64,000 bases of DNA from Streptomyces sp. NBC_01264. Lineage in GTDB: Bacteria; Actinomycetota; Actinomycetes; Streptomycetales; Streptomycetaceae. A program made the position numbers and the translations under genes. Location: the NCBI RefSeq assembly GCF_026340675.1, contig NZ_JAPEOX010000007.1:38343-102342 (forward strand), in the 5' to 3' direction. This document shows, in pieces, positions 16,808 to 25,541 of the stretch (its first letter is position 1; every line of letters begins with the position of its first letter). Under the pieces are notes generated by a model. It did no database searches. It had not been told where the DNA came from and worked only from the letters and a program-made list of their open reading frames with translations.

Positions 16808-18565
16808 GTGATGACCCCGCCCACCCCGCCCCCGATGCCCCCCGAGCCGCCCACGGTCGCAGCCCCGGCCACCGAGCAGGCCCCGCCCCCGGCGGCGCCC
16901 CCCGCCCCGGCTCCGGCACCCTCCACCGGGGGCGGGATCCTCGCTCCGGTTGAGCTCGCGCGCCCCACCCGGGACACCTCCGGAGGATCCGCCGCCTACG
17001 CCTCGCAAGGAGAGAGCAGCGGCTCGGACGGCAAGCCCGGCAAGGCCGAAAAGAACACGTCGAGCCCCGGCATGTGGAAGGGCATCGCGGCCTACATCGC
17101 GAACCGTCCGCAGCAGCAGATCAAGGTCCAGCACACGATCAGCGAGATCCGCGGATCGTCCACCGACCGCAAGATCAACCACGGGATCACGGAGAAGAAG
17201 GGCGCCACCTCCGACACCAAGTCGAACCGGACGGCCACCACCGCCCACGCCAGCAAGAGCGACAAGTCCGCCAAGACCGCCGACACCCGCGACGCCAAGA
17301 CCTCGGCGGCCAACACGAAGGCGGACAAGAACAGCCGGGACGCCAAGACGGCCGACACCCGCAGCTCGGCGGACAAGAACAGCCGGGACGCCAAGACCGC
17401 GGACACCCGCAGCTCGGCCGATAAGAACAGCAACACTCGGGACGCGAAGACGGCGGATACGCGGAGCTCGGCGGACAAAAGCAGCCGGGATGCGAAGACG
17501 GCGTCGGACCGCAAGGACCACAACACCCGCCAGCAGGCGGGCAAGACGTCCACGGACACGCAGGACCGTACGGCCCGTGACGACAAGAGCAGCCGTAAGA
17601 CGGACAACACCCCCGGACGGCAGCCGCGGGAGAACAAGCCGGCCGCCACGACTCCGCCGCCGAAGGTCCCCGCCCCCGGTTCGGCCACGGCGCCTGTCCC
17701 GGCCAAGGTTGGGGACAAGCCGACGGTGGTGAAGCCGGACCCGGCCACCACGAAGCCGGGATCTCCGCCTGCGCCTGGACCGTCAGCCCCGACTGGTCCG
17801 GCTCCGGCCGGGCCCGTCGCGACGGGCAAGCAGGACAAGGCCAAGCCGAGGAAAGGTCCGTACACCGCGCAGCCCGCCCGCGAGGCAGGCTTCAACGCCG
17901 GGGCGCAGGAGGCCACCGCCGAAGCGGACATGGCGGCCTGGCGCGACGGCTACGCGGACGGACAGCAGGCCATCCGCGACAAGGCCGCCCGCGACAAGGC
18001 GCAGATGGATGCCGCCCGAAACCGCACCCGAGGAGTTCCGCCCGTGCCCGCCAAGCCCGCTGCCCCGCCCACGCCCGCCAAGCCCGCCTCCGCGCCCGCG
18101 CCGGCTATGGGGGCGGTGCCCCTGGGGGCTCAGATGTCCAAGCTTGGGGGGGCCGTTCACCTCTCCAACGGCAACGTGATGACCGTCGGCGAGGTCCGGA
18201 CCCTGCGCCGCCTCACCCAGTTCCTGGACGGCCGGGAAGCCGACACCCACCAGATCACCGACCAGTGCAAGCAGGCCAAGGAGGTCTCCGCAGGCCGCGT
18301 CAAGGAGATCCAGAACCTGATCGACCAGTGCAAGGACCCGAAGATCAAGGGCGGCAAGAACCTGGTCGCCTCCCTCCAGAAGCTCCACGAAGCGACCGAG
18401 GCCCAGGCGAAGGAGGCCGAGAAGATGCACGGCAACGCCGTACGCGGCATCGAGGCGCTGCGGACCCTCAACAAGAACGCGGAGGTGCGCCACGGCGGCG
18501 TCTACAAGGCCGTGGCCGACTCCGACGAGACCAGTCCCGCCGAACGCCCCTTCTACGTCCGATAG
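16808..18565 (+). CDS. low-complexity repeat protein of the transfer block
   Basis: A 585-aa protein with three regions. Residues 1-45 are Pro/Ala rich. Residues 100-260 are Lys/Asp/Thr/Ser rich with near-perfect tandem repeats of about 16 residues (unit DAKTADTRSSADKNSR, residues 172-231). Residues 440-585 form a folded helical region (LSNGNVMTVGEVRTLRRLTQ, then LIDQCKDPKIKGGKN and HEATEAQAKEAEKMHG). A conserved GFNAGAQEA plus WRDGYADGQQ segment lies at 365-400. Expression may depend on the GGAA tract upstream. I do not recognise a family; a scaffold or DNA-associated transfer protein is possible. Confidence 0.6.
   Translation: MMTPPTPPPMPPEPPTVAAPATEQAPPPAAPPAPAPAPSTGGGILAPVELARPTRDTSGGSAAYASQGESSGSDGKPGKAEKNTSSPGMWKGIAAYIANRPQQQIKVQHTISEIRGSSTDRKINHGITEKKGATSDTKSNRTATTAHASKSDKSAKTADTRDAKTSAANTKADKNSRDAKTADTRSSADKNSRDAKTADTRSSADKNSNTRDAKTADTRSSADKSSRDAKTASDRKDHNTRQQAGKTSTDTQDRTARDDKSSRKTDNTPGRQPRENKPAATTPPPKVPAPGSATAPVPAKVGDKPTVVKPDPATTKPGSPPAPGPSAPTGPAPAGPVATGKQDKAKPRKGPYTAQPAREAGFNAGAQEATAEADMAAWRDGYADGQQAIRDKAARDKAQMDAARNRTRGVPPVPAKPAAPPTPAKPASAPAPAMGAVPLGAQMSKLGGAVHLSNGNVMTVGEVRTLRRLTQFLDGREADTHQITDQCKQAKEVSAGRVKEIQNLIDQCKDPKIKGGKNLVASLQKLHEATEAQAKEAEKMHGNAVRGIEALRTLNKNAEVRHGGVYKAVADSDETSPAERPFYVR
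17321..17500 (+). repeat. tandem repeat encoding about 16-residue units
   Basis: Four consecutive units of the DAKTADTRSSADKNSR type, with small differences (one carries an extra Asn-Thr). The DNA copies are similar but not identical in third positions, so the repeat is old or selected at protein level. Confidence 0.8.
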
Positions 18566-18577
18566 GAGAAGCCCCGC

Positions 18578-18949
18578 ATGGCAGACACCACCTACCGCCA
18601 GCTGCGCGCCGAGGTGCAGAAGCTGGCCGGCCTGGTTGCCAAGGACGGCGAGACGATCCGGCAGATCGGCCAGCGCGCCGACCAGAACGCCCAGGCCGTG
18701 GCCCGTGTCGCCGACGGCCTCGCGAACCTCGAAGTCGACACCCATACGACCGGCGAAGCCAAGGACACGTCGCAGATCATGCGCGGTCTGTCCCAGGCGT
18801 CCATCGCCGCCGCGTCCGCCGCCGACAACGTGGCCGGCGCCGCCCGCGCCGCCGACGCCCAGGCCCGCAAGACCCACGAGGGCATCGACGAGCAGGTCAA
18901 CGCCATGGGCGTCCCCATGGCCCGAGCCGCCTTCTACGAACAGGAGTAA
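18578..18949 (+). CDS. coiled-coil hypothetical protein
   Basis: A 123-aa Ala/Gln/Asp-rich helical protein, MADTTYRQLRAEVQKLAG onward, with heptad-like spacing (IRQIGQRADQNAQAVARVAD) and a second helical block (AASAADNVAGAARAADAQAR). There are no membrane segments and no cysteines. It lies 12 nt after the repeat protein and 7 nt before the TraB-like ATPase, so all three are one transcript. It could be a tethering partner for the ATPase. No family name can be given. Confidence 0.65.
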   Translation: MADTTYRQLRAEVQKLAGLVAKDGETIRQIGQRADQNAQAVARVADGLANLEVDTHTTGEAKDTSQIMRGLSQASIAAASAADNVAGAARAADAQARKTHEGIDEQVNAMGVPMARAAFYEQE

Positions 18950-18956
18950 CCCGCCC

Positions 18957-21164
18957 ATGTCCGAGATCACCGTGACCCGCCGCCCGCACATCGCCGACCA
19001 GGTCCCCGCGCTCGTCTCGGTGATCGCCCCGCCCGCCCTCGGTGCCCTCACCCCGCTCCTGGAGCCCGGCCTCGCCGCCCTCACCGCGGCCGCCACGGTG
19101 TGCGGGAGCGCGGCGTTCGCCACGCACTACGTGGGCCGCATCCCCGCCAGCGTCCTGGAGGCCACGGGGATCGGGGACGTCCTGACCGCCCAGCGCTCCA
19201 CCCTGCTGGGCTCCAGCCTCCTCACCTCCATGGCCGTCGCCCCGGGGGTGTTCCTCGGCCCCGCGTATGCCGACGGTCTGCTGGCCGGGTTCCTCGACCC
19301 GGCCAGCTTGTCCGGGCTCGTCTCCGCCGCTTGGTGGACGATGTGGGCGGGCCTCACCATCAGGCTCCGCCCGGCCCTCGCCGCCCGCAGGGTCCGCATC
19401 TCCTCCCCCACCCCGGTAGCCGGCCCGCCCGGCACGCCGGGGCCCGGCGGCCTCTACAAGATCTGGGCCGAGCACATCTCCGGCGAGGGCGGCGCGCATC
19501 CCGGCCAGCACCTCGTCGGCGTCACCGACCGCGGCGAGCTGTGGGAGGGCATCATCGAGGCCCCCCAAGGCAAGGTCGTGAACGTGTCCGCGGAAGCGGT
19601 CGGCTCCGCCTACCGGGTCCCCGCTGCCTGTGTCACCTTCGCTGCCGGCCACCACCCCGGCGAGCAGTACGTGACGGTGCGCCGGACGGCGCCGGCGGAG
19701 CTGGATCCGAACACGATGGAGGGGATGTGGGCCCGCCTGGTCCGGCCGAAGGTCATGCCGGGCACCCACCTCAAGGATGCCCAGGTCGACCCCGCCACCG
19801 GCGGCTGGGTCGCGTGGGTCGTCGCCGACGACGACGTCCCCGCCGTCCCCGTCCCCGACCGCAAGCTCCTCGTCGGCGCCCTGCGCTCCTCCATGACCCT
19901 GGTCGACTACCAGCCCCACCCGTCCGACCCGCGCCGGGGCAAGATCCGGCTCATGGACAAGAACCCCCTTGAGGACGGGGTTCCCTTCCCAGGCCCGCAG
20001 GCGTTGGAGCCGTCCAAGGGCGGATACATCGCCATCGGCCGTGGCGTCTCCGGCCGCGTCGCCCGTCTGCAGATGTTCGACCCCGTGCTCGGCGCCCAGC
20101 ACATTTTCATTGCCGGTGTCACAGGCTCCGGCAAGGGCGGCGTCGTCCAGATCATTGCGCTCGCCGCACACTTGGCGGGCACGGCGATCATCTACGCCGA
20201 TCCCAAGGGCAGCTCCAACCCCGACGTCGAGGCGATGGCCGCGTACGCGGCGACCGGCACCGACGCGATCAAGTCGCTGCGCCTGGCCTACGCCCTGCTG
20301 CAGCACCGAGTCGCGGAGTCGGCCAGGCTCGGCCGCAAGAACTTCAAGGCGACCCCCAACTGCCCGTGGGTCATGGTGATCGTGGACGAGACCCACATGA
20401 TCACCGACTCCGCCACCGATGACGGCAAGGAAGCCGTCTTCATCCTGGACAAGATCGCAGCACTCGGCCGGAACCTCGGCATGACGCTGCTGATCGTCAA
20501 CCAGGCCGTCAACGCCGACAAACTTGGCGGCTCCACCGCACTGCGCACCAACGTGATCCAGGGCGGCGCGATGGTCATGCTGCGCACGGACTCCGCCCAG
20601 TCGAACCTCGTCACCGTGGACGGCTTCGAGGGCATCGACCCCGGCGCGATCCCCGCCGCCTGGTCCGCTGATGACGAGCCCCTGGTGTGGTCGGACGACA
20701 TCCCGCTCAACGACCCGGCCCGCACGTACGGCCTCGGCTACGTCGGATCGCCCGGCGAGCCGGTCCAGATGATGCGCAGCTGGATCCTGGAATCCGCGGC
20801 CCCCTACATTCGCCACGACCACATCGCCTGGCCGGCGGACTGGTCCGGATGGGACGACCGGCATGACGTAGCCGAAGTGCCCGTCATCGGGGAGGCGGGC
20901 TACGTCCCCAGCAACGGTCCGGGCTGGGGCGACAGCGGGTTCGCGCCTTCGCTCGCCGGCGGATTCACCAAACCGGCGGCCGAGCCCAGCGCCGACGCCG
21001 CCGTCCTGGACTGCTTCGACGACACGGGCCTGGAGATCACCAAGGAAGACATCCGCACCCTCACCGGCATCAACGAGAAGACCCTGTCCAACGTCCTGAC
21101 CGCCCTGGTCAAGAACGGCGAGATCGAACGCGTCAAGCCCGGCGTCTACCGCAAGAACCCGTAG
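18957..21164 (+). CDS. FtsK/SpoIIIE-type conjugal DNA translocase (TraB-like)
   Basis: A 735-aa ATPase. Hydrophobic segments at about 20-50 and 80-132 anchor it in the membrane. The motor domain has Walker A GVTGSGKGG (387-395) and Walker B WVMVIVDETH (471-480), with the FtsK-like IIYADPKGSSNP after Walker A. The C-terminal 55 residues form a winged helix (ITKEDIRTLTGINEKTLSNV, closing GVYRKNP), the place where Streptomyces TraB proteins read their 8-bp clt repeats. Unlike classical type IV systems, TraB moves double-stranded plasmid DNA between hyphae with no relaxase, and none is seen here. This is the central transfer gene of the window. Confidence 0.9.
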   Translation: MSEITVTRRPHIADQVPALVSVIAPPALGALTPLLEPGLAALTAAATVCGSAAFATHYVGRIPASVLEATGIGDVLTAQRSTLLGSSLLTSMAVAPGVFLGPAYADGLLAGFLDPASLSGLVSAAWWTMWAGLTIRLRPALAARRVRISSPTPVAGPPGTPGPGGLYKIWAEHISGEGGAHPGQHLVGVTDRGELWEGIIEAPQGKVVNVSAEAVGSAYRVPAACVTFAAGHHPGEQYVTVRRTAPAELDPNTMEGMWARLVRPKVMPGTHLKDAQVDPATGGWVAWVVADDDVPAVPVPDRKLLVGALRSSMTLVDYQPHPSDPRRGKIRLMDKNPLEDGVPFPGPQALEPSKGGYIAIGRGVSGRVARLQMFDPVLGAQHIFIAGVTGSGKGGVVQIIALAAHLAGTAIIYADPKGSSNPDVEAMAAYAATGTDAIKSLRLAYALLQHRVAESARLGRKNFKATPNCPWVMVIVDETHMITDSATDDGKEAVFILDKIAALGRNLGMTLLIVNQAVNADKLGGSTALRTNVIQGGAMVMLRTDSAQSNLVTVDGFEGIDPGAIPAAWSADDEPLVWSDDIPLNDPARTYGLGYVGSPGEPVQMMRSWILESAAPYIRHDHIAWPADWSGWDDRHDVAEVPVIGEAGYVPSNGPGWGDSGFAPSLAGGFTKPAAEPSADAAVLDCFDDTGLEITKEDIRTLTGINEKTLSNVLTALVKNGEIERVKPGVYRKNP

Positions 21165-21180
21165 AAGGGAGTCAGCAGAC

Positions 21181-21588
21181 ATGATCGACAACCTTGTCCG
21201 TCCCGCGCACCGTGCGGAGCTTGCCCGCCCGGACCCCCGAGCCGTGCAGGCCCTGATCGGGCAGGTCGAAGAGGCGTACGCCACGGGCCCGTCCGGCTAC
21301 CCGGAGCCCAGCGTCCGCCACACGCTGCGCACCGCGCGGGAGCTGATCATCCGCTACGGCTGGACCCGCGGCACCCTCTGCGACCGACACGGCCTGTGCC
21401 TCCTCGGATCGGTCCAGGCCGCAGCCCTCGCCTACGACCCGGCCGTCTGGGCGCGGGAGGTACGGGCCGCCGAGGTGCAGCTCATGACCACCCTGGGCAC
21501 CCTCGATGCCCACGACCTTCCCCGCTTCAACAACGCCCAGACTTGGGCCGGCCCGGTGCTCGACCTCCTGCTCCGCGCCGCACGCTGA
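21181..21588 (+). CDS. hypothetical protein (DUF6197-like)
   Basis: A 135-aa protein 16 nt after the translocase. The pattern TARELIIRYGWTRGTLCDRH, then GLCLLGSVQAAAL, recalls DUF6197-type actinomycete proteins (helix, GW, Cys-Leu-x-Gly-Ala), but that assignment is from memory. The C-terminus has FNNAQTWAGPVLDLLLRAA, a pattern often closing that family. Likely a small soluble helical protein. Start has GGGAG at suitable distance. Function unknown. Confidence 0.6.
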   Translation: MIDNLVRPAHRAELARPDPRAVQALIGQVEEAYATGPSGYPEPSVRHTLRTARELIIRYGWTRGTLCDRHGLCLLGSVQAAALAYDPAVWAREVRAAEVQLMTTLGTLDAHDLPRFNNAQTWAGPVLDLLLRAAR

Positions 21589-21642
21589 AGTCGGGCCCCG
21601 GAACCTCTGGGCGCAGGAGGCCCAACTGCGCTTTCATGAGGC

Positions 21643-22116
21643 ATGGACTCGACCGAGGGCACCACCGACTTCCAGGCGCCGTGCAACTGCGGCGCCCTCG
21701 GCGACCACCCGCGCAACCCGAACTGCGCCCATACCTCACAGGTCCAGATCGAGGTGACGGGTCCTCGCTCAGCCTGCCTGGAAGCCCTTGGAGTACTCCG
21801 CGCCAGCTACCACGTGTTTCCCGAGCACGAGTGGCAGGACCCGGATACCGAGCAGTGGGTCTTCAAAATCGGCGCCGCCAGGAACTACTGGCGCCCCCTC
21901 GCTCCTCCCCCGGTGTTCACCGCGCCGGTGCCGCCCACCCCGCAGGTCGCCGTGCTGGCCTGCCTCAACAACCCGGTGGGCCTGGAGATCGGGGAGGAAG
22001 AGATCCGTGTCCTCACCGGCCTCAGCGAGGAAACCCTGGCCGGCGTTCTGACCGACCTGGTCAACACCGGCGCGATCGAACACGTCACGTACGGCGTCTA
22101 CCGCAAGAACGCGTAG
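21643..22116 (+). CDS. stand-alone homologue of the TraB C-terminal winged helix
   Basis: A 157-aa protein. The N-terminus has a Cys cluster (CNCGALGDHPRNPNC) that may bind zinc. Residues 100-157 align with the last 55 residues of the TraB-like translocase: AVLACLNNPVGLEI against AVLDCFDDTGLEI, IRVLTGLSEETLAGVL against IRTLTGINEKTLSNVL, and GVYRKNA against GVYRKNP. The DNA-recognition module has been duplicated into a separate gene of the same operon. It could bind the same clt-like sites as an accessory or competitor (inference). Confidence 0.75.
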   Translation: MDSTEGTTDFQAPCNCGALGDHPRNPNCAHTSQVQIEVTGPRSACLEALGVLRASYHVFPEHEWQDPDTEQWVFKIGAARNYWRPLAPPPVFTAPVPPTPQVAVLACLNNPVGLEIGEEEIRVLTGLSEETLAGVLTDLVNTGAIEHVTYGVYRKNA

Positions 22117-22142
22117 CCGCCAGCTCCCCTAGATCAGCCCCA

Positions 22143-22176
22143 GCGCCCCGCCCGGAGAACGTTCCCGGCGGGGCGT
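22143..22176 (+). terminator. GC-rich hairpin
   Basis: GCGCCCCGCC and GGCGGGGCG arms with a short loop lie 30 nt after the winged-helix gene. It probably attenuates or ends that message. Confidence 0.55.
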
Positions 22177-22220
22177 CGCACTGTCCTGCCCAAAACCCCA
22201 GCCACCAGGAGACACCGCCC

Positions 22221-22556
22221 GTGCGCCGCTACCGCTACCGCTGCACCGTCTGCCGCACCACCAGCCCCGTCGTCCATCAGCTCGATGACCTGGCCGCCCA
22301 GGGCGAGGACCACCGCCTCGCCATCCACGGCGGGCACATACCCGACGCCGAAGTCGCTGGCCAGGTCGACCGCCTTGGTCGCTGGTACGCCTCCCTCGGC
22401 CCGCTGATCGCGCTCCACGCGCGCATCGCTGACGGGCTCAGCGACCTCCGCGACCCCAAGGGAACGGGCCACCCCTTCTGGGCCTCCGCCGCAGCCACCC
22501 TCGCCCTCGGCAGCGCGGCCGCCCTCGTCCTCGGCGTCCTCTCCGCAGCCCTCTGA
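22221..22556 (+). CDS. small zinc-ribbon membrane protein
   Basis: A 111-aa protein from a GTG with AGGAGA upstream. The N-terminus reads RRYRYRCTVCRTTSPVV, a half zinc ribbon (C-x2-C) with a later His-x-His pattern. The C-terminal 25 residues (TLALGSAAALVLGVLSAAL) form one membrane helix. A basic N-terminus and C-terminal anchor suggest a tail-anchored nucleic-acid-binding protein of the transfer block. No family name recognised. Confidence 0.6.
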   Translation: MRRYRYRCTVCRTTSPVVHQLDDLAAQGEDHRLAIHGGHIPDAEVAGQVDRLGRWYASLGPLIALHARIADGLSDLRDPKGTGHPFWASAAATLALGSAAALVLGVLSAAL

Positions 22557-22737
22557 CCCCAGCTCCGACCGCCCCGCCTGGCCACCGGCACCGCCGCCCC
22601 GCCACCTGGGGCGGCCGGCTCCGGTGACCCGGGCAGGCCGACCGGCCGCAGCCCAACCCCGCGCCCGCCACCCCGACTCCGGGGCCGGCGGGCGCCCCCG
22701 CACGTGCCAGCCACTGTCCCGACTTGGAGGGTTCATC

Positions 22738-22845
22738 GTGATCACCCCCCGGCCGCGCCGCAGGATCGGCCGCCCGCGCCCCACCACCCCCGGCCCCCGC
22801 TACCCGCTCCCCCAGCACCGCCTCCCCGGTACCTGGACCCGGTGA
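22738..22845 (+). CDS. 35-aa basic ORF coupled to the RRQRL-type gene
   Basis: A short frame (MITPRPRRRIGRPRP onward, ending PGTWTR) begins at a GTG with an excellent TTGGAGG seven bases upstream and ends in a TGA whose A is the first base of the next gene's ATG (TGATG). The strong ribosome-binding site and 1-nt overlap argue it is translated, at least to couple translation of the next gene. It is extremely Arg/Pro rich. Confidence 0.45.
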   Translation: MITPRPRRRIGRPRPTTPGPRYPLPQHRLPGTWTR

Positions 22846-23270
22846 TGGCCGGCCAGGACGAGGACCTGGTCGACATCGACCCCTACGCCCCCGCCGAACC
22901 CGAGACGACGATCCCGGTGTTCAAGCGCCTGTGCGCGCCGTCGGGGTACGCGACCAAACGGCAGCTCAGGGCGATGGGATTGCGGCCGGGCGGCCAGGAG
23001 CCGGTTGCCGAGGTCGAGACCCGCGGCCCGAAGAACGGCCTGCTGTACGAGATCGCGAAGGCGAGGCCGGTGCGGCCGATGACCCTCGCCAAGGAGTTCG
23101 CGCTCGACAAGGCGATGGCTGCTCGGCAGACCTGTGGTACCTGCCGCCGCAGGTACTTCTTCGTGCTTCCGACGTCCCTGGCGAGCTGCCTGGAGTGCCA
23201 CGACGGCACCCCGGCCGATCCCGCCAGCTACATCGCTCCCCCGGCGGCCGCGCACCGGCTGGCCGCGTGA
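22845..23270 (+). CDS. RRQRL-motif zinc-binding protein
   Basis: A 141-aa protein with ATKRQLRAMGLRPGGQEP at about 45-62, the signature region of RRQRL-motif zinc-binding proteins of Streptomyces plasmids, here KRQLR. The zinc site is made by CGTCRRRY and the later SCLECHDG. The ATG follows a coupled 35-aa frame and lacks its own clear ribosome-binding site, so translation likely depends on re-initiation. A perfect 15-bp hairpin ends the transcript after the gene. The molecular role is not known. Confidence 0.7.
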   Translation: MAGQDEDLVDIDPYAPAEPETTIPVFKRLCAPSGYATKRQLRAMGLRPGGQEPVAEVETRGPKNGLLYEIAKARPVRPMTLAKEFALDKAMAARQTCGTCRRRYFFVLPTSLASCLECHDGTPADPASYIAPPAAAHRLAA

Positions 23271-23274
23271 ACGC

Positions 23275-23308
23275 ATCTCGCCCCGGCCGAAACCGGCCGG
23301 GGCGAGAT
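23275..23308 (+). terminator. perfect 15-bp hairpin terminator
   Basis: ATCTCGCCCCGGCCG (23275-23289) pairs perfectly with CGGCCGGGGCGAGAT (23294-23308), loop AAAC. It closes the transfer-type operon. Confidence 0.85.
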
Positions 23309-23382
23309 CACGGGCGCCGCAGCATCGGCAAGAGGCCGGCGCCCTGCTCCCTCACCCTCTCGAGATACAGGAGAACCCCAGC

Positions 23383-23472
23383 ATGACGCATCGCCCTGCG
23401 CTCTTCGCAGCTGTCCTCGGCCTGGGCCGCGCCGCCGCCAACATCGGTGACCACTGGGCTAGCACGGCATAG
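23383..23472 (+). pseudogene. DUF3307-like gene, N-terminal fragment
   Basis: The frame MTHRPALFAAVLGLGRAAAN then IGDHW is intact from an ATG with CAGGAG upstream, but after the Trp codon (23455-23457) it reads four foreign codons (ASTA) and stops. The missing continuation VQNDHCARVK is found in frame at 25547. The gene coded for a small membrane protein of the DUF3307 kind (helix, GDHWVQ motif) and was split by the insertion. Confidence 0.8.
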
Positions 23473-23759
23473 GTCGTGTCCACCATGACGAGTGTCTAGG
23501 TCCTGCGGCTCGCGGGCGGCGTAGGCGATTTGGCGTTTTAAGGTGCTCGTGTCTCGGTCCTGCGTTGTCTTCATCTGGCTCATGAATCGCTTTTGTGGGT
23601 GCCCGTTGATTGACCTCAATCGGTCAGAGCGCCGCCCTGGCGATGCTCGATTCGGTGGGCTGTGCTGGTCTGACCGGCACGTGGGGACTCTGCTGCGCAA
23701 TTCGTTCAGGCGGAGAGTCGATAGCTGAGTCGTGGAAGGGGCAAAGCTTCGGCACGCTC

Positions 23760-25052
23760 CTACAAGCGCTCGCCCATGCGGCGGCGCAGGCTTTCGTAGA
23801 CGGGCTCGCTGCCCAGCCGGTCCGCGGTCAGGGAAGCGGCGAAGCAGGCGGTCATCAGCGGGATCAGCAAGGTAGCGGAGCCCGTCATCTCCACGAGCAG
23901 CACGATGCCGGTCAGCGGCGCCCGTACGACTCCGGTGAACAGGGCAGCCATTCCCACTACAGCGAACACGGACGGGCCCATCGAACCGTCGGACAGGAGT
24001 GGGGAGAGGAGCTCGTGGACCAGGGCGCCCCACAGGGCGCCGAGTGCGAGCAGTGGGGCGAAGAGGCCGCCAGGGGTCGCGGCGGCGTAGCTCAGCGGAC
24101 CCGCGGCGAAGCGGACGGCGAGGAACACCACCAACCCGGCCACCGTGATGCTCCGCCCCTCCGACAGCCACTCGCTCAGCGGATCGCCGCCACCCGCCAG
24201 GAGCGGCTCGAAGGCCATGAGGCCGCCCACTACCGCCCCGATCCCGGCCGCCCGGGCCAGTACCGGTACCCGGCCGAGCCGTTCGTTGCACACCCGGAAG
24301 GTCCCGACGACCAGGGCGCCGTAGCCAGCGCCGAGGACACCCGCCGTCACGCCGAAGACCAGGAATACCGGCAGGCTCCACAGCGGTGGTGCGGACAGCG
24401 GAGGGACGCCGAATACGGGCTCGTCACCCACGATGGCCTGCGCGCATACCACGGCCGTAACCGTGGAGACGAGGGTGAGCAGCACCATCCGGGGCCGCAC
24501 AGAGTGCGTCACTTCCTCGCAGATGAACACCAGGCCGCCCAGCGGGGCGGAGAACGCCGCCGCCAGCCCCGCGCCGCCGAGCGCGGCGTGCAGGAGGCGG
24601 GCGTCCTCGCCGCACACGCGGCTCCAGCGCCCAGCCCACGAGCCGATCGTGGCACCCATGTGCACGATCGGGCCTTCCCGTCCCAGGACGAGGCCGGACC
24701 CGATGGCGATGAGCCCACCGGTGAACTTCGCGGTCACCAGCCATCTCACGTGCGGCTCAGTTTCCTTGCGCCACACGGTCTGCACGTGAGGGATGCCGCT
24801 GCCGGCGGAGTGGGGAACCCGCAGTCCGATCCAGCACGCCACGGTCGCGCCGACCGCCGTCAGCAGGACTGGGAGCAGCCACGCGGCGGGTCCCAGAACG
24901 GTGGAGACGTCCAGGAGGGAGCCCCGCAACCGGTCCGCGTGTTCCAGGCACCACCGGAACCCACCGCCCACCAGCCCCACCAGGCACCCCGCCAGCGCGG
25001 CGACCGCGAACGCGTGCCCCGACTCCTCGGCTCCTGTCCGGCCACCGGGCAT
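23760..25052 (-). CDS. ClC-family chloride channel / H+-Cl- antiporter
   Basis: A 430-aa integral membrane protein with about ten hydrophobic helices. ClC selectivity motifs are present: GSGIP (84-88), GREGP (124-128, with the gating Glu126), and GGLFAP in the third ion-binding stretch. The inner Glu pair in FICEEV occurs where proton-coupled antiporters have an internal Glu, so exchange of Cl- for H+ is likely. No CBS domains follow. It is cargo of the insertion that splits the DUF3307-like gene. It may help with acid or halide stress (inference). The ATG at 25052 is used; the upstream sequence is GC-rich without a clear ribosome-binding site. Confidence 0.88.
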   Translation of the reverse strand: MPGGRTGAEESGHAFAVAALAGCLVGLVGGGFRWCLEHADRLRGSLLDVSTVLGPAAWLLPVLLTAVGATVACWIGLRVPHSAGSGIPHVQTVWRKETEPHVRWLVTAKFTGGLIAIGSGLVLGREGPIVHMGATIGSWAGRWSRVCGEDARLLHAALGGAGLAAAFSAPLGGLVFICEEVTHSVRPRMVLLTLVSTVTAVVCAQAIVGDEPVFGVPPLSAPPLWSLPVFLVFGVTAGVLGAGYGALVVGTFRVCNERLGRVPVLARAAGIGAVVGGLMAFEPLLAGGGDPLSEWLSEGRSITVAGLVVFLAVRFAAGPLSYAAATPGGLFAPLLALGALWGALVHELLSPLLSDGSMGPSVFAVVGMAALFTGVVRAPLTGIVLLVEMTGSATLLIPLMTACFAASLTADRLGSEPVYESLRRRMGERL

Positions 25053-25288
25053 GTACCACCTCCATCGAACCCCACAGATCCGCCCCTGACGGGGGGCCGC
25101 CGAGCATGAAAGCAGACGCTACTGCGCTGCGTCCGCAGCGCTGCCCACCCTGGTCGGCAGGCTCCCGGATTCGCCCGTTCGGGGCAGCGGCTCGGTTTGT
25201 CAGGCATGTGTTCGCATGTGTTCCGGTGGGCGGTGCGCTACCTGCGGCCGTGCTGGAGCGGCGCGCTGCTTCGGCTCCAGCACAGCAG

Positions 25289-25489
25289 GCGTTCACCGCC
25301 CGCGTCACTCTCTGACCGCCCTCGTCCTCGAACAGGAAGTCGTCATCGAACAGCACCGGCATCCGCTCTGGGATCAACGGCTCGCCATCGAGCCCCCACG
25401 CCTGCCAGCCCTCACTGGAGAAGAAACGCACCAACACGCGACCGGACGGTAGGCCCGCCACACGACCCTCATCAACTGCTAACCCCACA
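25289..25489 (-). pseudogene. N-terminal remnant of a tyrosine integrase
   Basis: The minus frame from a GTG at 25489 reads about 67 residues including PLIPERMPVLFDDDFLFEDE and VTRAVNA, which I recognise as the N-terminal start of Streptomyces plasmid/element site-specific integrases (normally followed by the SAM-like core-binding domain). After VNA the sequence becomes unrelated, so the catalytic R-H-R-Y domain is lost. It lies about 50 bp from the right junction of the insertion, the usual place of int next to an att site. Confidence 0.6.
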
Positions 25490-25541
25490 CCATTACAACG
25501 GGAGTTGAGGAATGTGAAACACGCCAACAAAGCAGCGACAA

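Larger units (their letters stand above)
23458..25541. mobile_element. 2.1 kb insertion splitting the DUF3307-like gene
   Basis: The insert is flanked by ACTGG at 23453-23457 and 25542-25546 (the next base G is also shared), and removing it plus one copy restores an open frame across GDHW-VQND. It carries a ClC channel gene and, at its right end, an integrase remnant pointing inward. I see no terminal inverted repeats and no transposase, so site-specific integration followed by loss of most of an element is the more likely origin. The 300 bases before the ClC gene show nothing recognisable. Confidence 0.7.

Noticed and set aside
18897..21284. Long minus-strand frame of about 795 codons opposite the TraB-like gene
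   Set aside because: It mirrors the real gene's GC-rich third positions, is Gly/Val/Arg skewed, has no ribosome-binding site and no domain. An antisense shadow.
11499..23270. Calling the region a complete AICE (integrative element)
   Set aside because: It has TraB- and GntR-like genes, but no complete integrase, excisionase or tRNA att site. The only integrase piece is a stump in a separate insertion.
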